DNA from: Hyphomicrobiales bacterium | GTDB taxonomy: Bacteria > Pseudomonadota > Alphaproteobacteria > Rhizobiales > Kaistiaceae | Reading direction: 5' to 3' | DNA: 8,627 nt | Assembly (NCBI GenBank): GCA_017305815.1 | Contig: JAFKJZ010000300.1 | Span: forward strand, 1-8,627 | Shown: positions 5,371 to 8,627 of the stretch, piece after piece | Layout of the letters: each line of letters starts with the position of its first letter | Numbering within the stretch: position 1 is the stretch's first letter | Position numbers and translations under genes: made by a program | The notes under the pieces: generated by a model | What the model saw: only the letters and a program-made list of their open reading frames with translations | What the model was told of the DNA's origin: nothing | The model's database searches: none

Positions 5371-7025
5371 TGGGAAACGATGCCTTCCGGGGCCGTCTCG
5401 ATCGAGAAGGCGGCTGCGATCAGGGCGCGGGTATAGTCGGTTTCCGGCGTGGTGAAGATCTTCTCCGAGGCGCCGCGCTCGACCACCTTGCCGCCGCGCA
5501 TGACGACGACCTCGTTGGCGAGCGCCCGCACCACTTTGAGATCGTGGCTGATGAACAGATAGGCGAGGCCATGCCGCTTCTGCAGGTCGCGCAGGAGGTC
5601 GACGACCTGCGCCTGCACGGACATGTCGAGCGCCGAGGTCGGTTCGTCGAGCATGACGAATTGCGGCTCCAGCACCATGGCGCGGGCAATCGCGATGCGC
5701 TGGCGCTGGCCGCCGGAGAATTCGTGCGGATAGCGGTGGCGGGTCGCCGGGTCGAGGCCGACTTCCTCCAACCCCTGCGCCACCTTCCGCTCCCGCTCTC
5801 GGTACGAGAGCTGCGGCTCGTGCACGCGAAGCCCCTCGGCGACGATCTCGCCGACCGACATGCGCGGGCTGAGCGAGCCGAACGGATCCTGGAAAACGAT
5901 CTGCATGTGCCGGCGCAGTGGCCGCATGGCCTGGAAGCCACGGCCGTCGATGCGCTCGCCCTTGAAGTCGATCGCGCCCTTCGAGCTGATCAGCCGCATC
6001 ATGGCGAGGCCGAGCGTCGTCTTGCCCGAGCCGGATTCGCCGACGACGCCGAGCGTCTGCCCGCGCCGGACGGCGACGTCGATGCCGTCGACCGCCTTGA
6101 TGTTGTCAACCGTGCGCCGGAAGATGCCGCGCTTGATCGGGAACCAGACCTTGAGATCATGCGTCTGCACGACGACCGGTGCGCTGTCGTCGGCCGGCGG
6201 CGGCGCGCCCTTCGGTTCGGCCGCCAGCAGGTGCCTGGTGTAGCTGTGCTGCGGGTGGGCGAAGATTTCCTTCGTCGGCCCCTGTTCGACGATCTTGCCC
6301 TTGGTCATCACGCAGACCCGGTCGGCGATCTTGCGCACGATGCCGAGGTCATGGGTGATGAACAGCATCGCCATGCCGGTGCGGCCCTGGATCTCCTTCA
6401 GGAGCTTCAGGATCTGCGCCTGAACGGTGACGTCGAGCGCGGTGGTCGGCTCGTCGGCGATCAGGAGGTCCGGCTCGTTCGCGAGCGCCATCGCGATCAT
6501 GACGCGCTGGCGCTGGCCGCCCGAAAGCTGGTGCGGATAGGCGTTCAGGCGCTTTTCCGCGTCACGGATGCCGACCTCGACGAGCAACTCGAGGATACGC
6601 TTCTCCGCCGCCTTGCCAGACATGCCGCGATGGATCTTCAGGATCTCGCCGATCTGCTGCGAGATCGTGTGCAGCGGGTTGAGCGAGCTCATCGGCTCCT
6701 GGAAGATCATCGTGACGTCGTTGCCGCGCACCTTGCGCAACTCGCGGTCGCTGGCGGTCAGGAGGTCCTTGTCGTGGAGCAGGATGCGGCCGGTCGGGTG
6801 CTCGGCCGAAGGGTAGGGCAGCAGCTTCAATATGGAGAGCGCCGTCACCGACTTGCCGGAGCCGGATTCGCCGACCAGCGCGACGGTTTCGCCGCGCCCG
6901 ACGGTGAACGAGATCCGGTCGACGGCGACGGTGCGCGTCTCTCCCTGCAGGAAGTGGACGGAGAGGTCCTCGACGGCGAGGAGCGGGGCGGTGCCGGGTT
7001 CGGCGGTCATGGTCTTTTCCGTCAT
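5367..7025 (-). CDS. yejF: Peptide ABC transporter ATP-binding protein with two nucleotide-binding domains (YejF)
   Basis: Provides both ATPase domains of the YejABEF peptide importer on the inner face of the membrane. NBD1 has Walker A GESGSGKS (52-59), Q-loop Gln109, signature LSGGQ (167-171), Walker B LLIADE (187-192) and switch His225. NBD2 has Walker A GESGSGKT (329-336), Q-loop Gln379, signature FSGGQ (436-440), Walker B with Asp460-Glu461 and His494. Both sites look competent. Each domain ends in the oligopeptide-transporter extension, with HSYTRHLL (260-267) and DYTRALI (530-536). At 552 residues the length fits YejF. The ATG overlaps the stop of yejE by one base (TGATG), and the stop overlaps the dehydrogenase ATG by four, so expression is coupled along the operon. 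A second in-frame ATG five codons on is a possible start. Family substrates include microcin C in E. coli, antimicrobial peptides in Brucella and Sinorhizobium, and murein peptides in Agrobacterium; the substrate here is unknown. Confidence 0.96.
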   Translation of the reverse strand: MTEKTMTAEPGTAPLLAVEDLSVHFLQGETRTVAVDRISFTVGRGETVALVGESGSGKSVTALSILKLLPYPSAEHPTGRILLHDKDLLTASDRELRKVRGNDVTMIFQEPMSSLNPLHTISQQIGEILKIHRGMSGKAAEKRILELLVEVGIRDAEKRLNAYPHQLSGGQRQRVMIAMALANEPDLLIADEPTTALDVTVQAQILKLLKEIQGRTGMAMLFITHDLGIVRKIADRVCVMTKGKIVEQGPTKEIFAHPQHSYTRHLLAAEPKGAPPPADDSAPVVVQTHDLKVWFPIKRGIFRRTVDNIKAVDGIDVAVRRGQTLGVVGESGSGKTTLGLAMMRLISSKGAIDFKGERIDGRGFQAMRPLRRHMQIVFQDPFGSLSPRMSVGEIVAEGLRVHEPQLSYRERERKVAQGLEEVGLDPATRHRYPHEFSGGQRQRIAIARAMVLEPQFVMLDEPTSALDMSVQAQVVDLLRDLQKRHGLAYLFISHDLKVVRALANEVVVMRGGKVVERGASEKIFTTPETDYTRALIAAAFSIETAPEGIVSQ

Positions 7026-8173
7026 CAGCCGAACGTCTTTCTGGGGTCGAACGCGTCGCGCACGGCCTCGCCGATGAAGACCAGCAGGCTCAGGATCACC
7101 GAGATGACGACGAAGCCGGTCAGGCCGAGCCAGGGCGCCTGAAGGTTGTTCTTGCCCTGCGCCAGCAATTCGCCGAGCGACGGCGAGCCCGGCGGCAGGC
7201 CGAAGCCTAGGAAGTCGAGCGAGGTCAGCGTCGTGATCGAGCCGTTCAGGATGAAGGGCAGGAAGGTCAGCGTCGCCACCATCGCGTTGGGCAGGACGTG
7301 GCGGACGATGATCGTCCGGTTCCTGACGCCGAGCGCCCGCGCCGCTCGGACATATTCGAAGTTTCGCGCGCGCAGGAATTCGGCGCGCACCAGCCCGACC
7401 AGCCGCACCCAGGAGAACAGCAGCAGGATGCCGAGCAGCACCCAGAAGCTCGGCACCAGGATCGAGGCCATGATCAAGAGGATGTAGAGCTCGGGCAGCG
7501 AGGTCCAGATGTCGATGAAGCGCTGGAAGATCAGGTCGAGCCAGCCGCCGAAATAGCCCTGCACCGCGCCGGCGAGGATGCCGATCGCAGAGGAGACGAC
7601 GGTGAGCACCAGGCCGAACAGCACGGACAGGCGCACGCCATAGAGCAGGCGCGCGACGACGTCGCGGCCCTGGTCATCGGTGCCCATCCAGTTGAAGTTG
7701 CCGAGCGTGCAATTGGGGTCGGCGTCGCCGAGCGGATAGGCGCGGCAGCGGTCTTCCTTCGGGATCATCCACCAGGGCGGGGCCGGCGCCGGCGTCGCCA
7801 TGTCGTTGTTGACGGTGTCGTAGGAATAGCGGATCGGCGGCCAGATCATCCAGCCATTGGCGTTGATCTCTTCCTGGATGAAGGGATCGCGGAAATTGGT
7901 GGTCGCCAGGAAGCCGCCGAACTTCTCCTCCGGATAGTCGGTGAAGACCGGCAGCAGCAATTCGCCCTTGTAGGAGGCGACCAGCGGCCGGTCGTTGGCG
8001 ATGAAGTTGGAGCAGAGCGTCAGCCCGAACAACGCCAGGAAAATCCAGAGCGACCAGTATCCGCGCCGGTGCGCCTTGAAATTGCGCCAGCGGCGGAGGT
8101 TGAGCGGCGAGAGCGCCAGGCGGCGCGGCTCGATTTCGCGGGCCTGGGCGGAAACATCGGTCACGTCAGACAT
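7025..8173 (-). CDS. yejE: Peptide ABC transporter permease YejE
   Basis: An inner-membrane permease subunit that pairs with YejB to form the peptide channel. A cytosolic N terminus is followed by the first membrane span (about 39-58). A long periplasmic insert (about 59-165) holds Cys143 and Cys155; this insert is characteristic of YejE. The DppC/OppC-type motif MGTDDQGRD (163-171) comes next, then about five further spans (about 181-208, 226-247, 243-262, 297-316 and 350-370, boundaries approximate). The EAA-type cytoplasmic loop that docks on the ATPase is at about 264-296, with [10 protein letters not shown] and the closing HVLPN. The 382-residue length is slightly above the E. coli protein. 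Its first eight bases overlap the 3' end of yejB, and its stop shares one base with the yejF start. No separate promoter is visible. The assignment is secure. Confidence 0.95.
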   Translation of the reverse strand: MSDVTDVSAQAREIEPRRLALSPLNLRRWRNFKAHRRGYWSLWIFLALFGLTLCSNFIANDRPLVASYKGELLLPVFTDYPEEKFGGFLATTNFRDPFIQEEINANGWMIWPPIRYSYDTVNNDMATPAPAPPWWMIPKEDRCRAYPLGDADPNCTLGNFNWMGTDDQGRDVVARLLYGVRLSVLFGLVLTVVSSAIGILAGAVQGYFGGWLDLIFQRFIDIWTSLPELYILLIMASILVPSFWVLLGILLLFSWVRLVGLVRAEFLRARNFEYVRAARALGVRNRTIIVRHVLPNAMVATLTFLPFILNGSITTLTSLDFLGFGLPPGSPSLGELLAQGKNNLQAPWLGLTGFVVISVILSLLVFIGEAVRDAFDPRKTFG

Positions 8174-8627
8174 CCCGCCGTTCGAAATCGATGCGCGGAT
8201 CGATCCAGGTGTAGGTCAGGTCGGAGAGCAGGCCGATGACGAGCCCCATGAGCGAGAAGATGAAGAGGGTGGCGAACACGACGGGATAGTCGCGGTTGAT
8301 CACGGATTCGAAGCCGAGCAGGCCGAGGCCGTCGAGCGAGAAGATCGTCTCGATCAGCAGCGATCCGGCAAAGAAGGATGTGATGAACGCACCGGGGAAG
8401 CCGGCGATGACGATCAGCATCGCGTTGCGGAAGACATGGCCGTAGAGCACCTTGCGCTCCGACAGCCCCTTGGCGCGCGCGGTGACGACATATTGCTTGC
8501 GGATCTCGTCGAGGAACGAGTTCTTGGTCAAAAGCGTCGTCGTCGCGAAGGCGGAAAGCGACATGGCGATGATCGGCAGCGTGATGTGCCAGAAATAGTC
8601 GACGATCTTGCCGCCGAGCGACAGGCT
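8166..8627 (-). CDS. yejB: Peptide ABC transporter permease YejB, C-terminal 153 residues only
   Basis: This is the second channel subunit. The frame stays open to the right edge, so the start, the first part of the protein and any yejA binding-protein gene lie outside the window. The visible part begins [18 protein letters not shown]. It contains the EAA-type loop (about 8455-8510) with [19 protein letters not shown], then a hydrophobic span ([16 protein letters not shown]), the conserved [20 protein letters not shown] stretch and a last membrane span ([20 protein letters not shown]). The C terminus [11 protein letters not shown] is typical of YejB. The stop codon lies inside the start of yejE (8-base overlap), supporting co-translation. 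Full-length YejB is about 360 residues, so about 40 percent is visible. Truncation is by the window, not by mutation. Confidence 0.93.
   Translation of the reverse strand, partial: SLSLGGKIVDYFWHITLPIIAMSLSAFATTTLLTKNSFLDEIRKQYVVTARAKGLSERKVLYGHVFRNAMLIVIAGFPGAFITSFFAGSLLIETIFSLDGLGLLGFESVINRDYPVVFATLFIFSLMGLVIGLLSDLTYTWIDPRIDFERRDV

Noticed and set aside
5370..7142. 590-codon open frame on the plus strand opposite yejF
   Set aside because: It is the antisense shadow of a well-recognised two-domain ATPase gene in GC-rich DNA. Its translation is Arg/Asp/His-rich with no domain.
7298..8239. 313-codon plus-strand frame opposite yejE
   Set aside because: It is antisense to a clear permease with conserved EAA-type and GTDDQGRD motifs.
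1..8627. CRISPR arrays, tRNA genes, insertion sequences, prophage or defence genes
   Set aside because: I looked for repeated spacers, cloverleaf-like sequences, transposase-like products and terminal repeats and saw none. The only substantial direct repeat is the 33-base duplication in the dehydrogenase gene.

Overview
The window is high-GC DNA with strong G/C preference at third codon positions. The yejB-yejE-yejF order, the cytoplasmic SH3b-NlpC/P60 hydrolase next to an M17 aminopeptidase, and the overall protein sequences suggest an alphaproteobacterium, most likely of the order Hyphomicrobiales (Rhizobiales). This is inferred from protein resemblance and no 16S gene is present. Gene density is high, no stretch longer than 300 bases lacks a gene, and I see no tRNA, rRNA, CRISPR array or insertion sequence.

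Layout. Positions 1-1068 (minus strand) hold the N-terminal two thirds of a histidine/phenylalanine ammonia-lyase-fold protein that runs off the left edge. It has an apparent frameshift near 935-955 and lacks the residues that build and surround the MIO cofactor. A 174-base divergent spacer follows, with two small dyads and a possible promoter. Then comes a plus-strand group: an M17 leucyl aminopeptidase family enzyme (1243-2640), a short MarR-type regulator (2729-3079), and a cytoplasmic SH3b-NlpC/P60 peptidase (3076-3939) whose likely TTG start overlaps the regulator's stop. A small conserved-looking protein (4083-4271) follows, and this side ends at a strong intrinsic terminator (4325-4362). 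Converging from the right is a tightly packed minus-strand operon: yejB (3' part only), yejE, yejF and a glyoxylate/hydroxypyruvate reductase A-like dehydrogenase, with junctions overlapping by 8, 1 and 4 bases.

How it fits together. YejBEF is the membrane and ATPase core of an ABC importer for oligopeptides; in related bacteria it takes up murein peptides or antimicrobial peptides. The NlpC/P60 enzyme has no export signal and resembles dipeptidyl-peptidase VI-type enzymes that cleave murein peptides in the cytosol. The M17 enzyme would trim peptides from the N terminus. The locus therefore reads as peptide uptake plus cytosolic peptide breakdown, plausibly for cell-wall peptide recycling. 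That joint role is inference from gene content.

The most unusual features are (a) the lyase homologue with a coordinated loss of active-site residues plus a frameshift, and (b) an exact in-frame 33-base tandem duplication in the dehydrogenase that doubles its nucleotide-binding glycine-loop segment.
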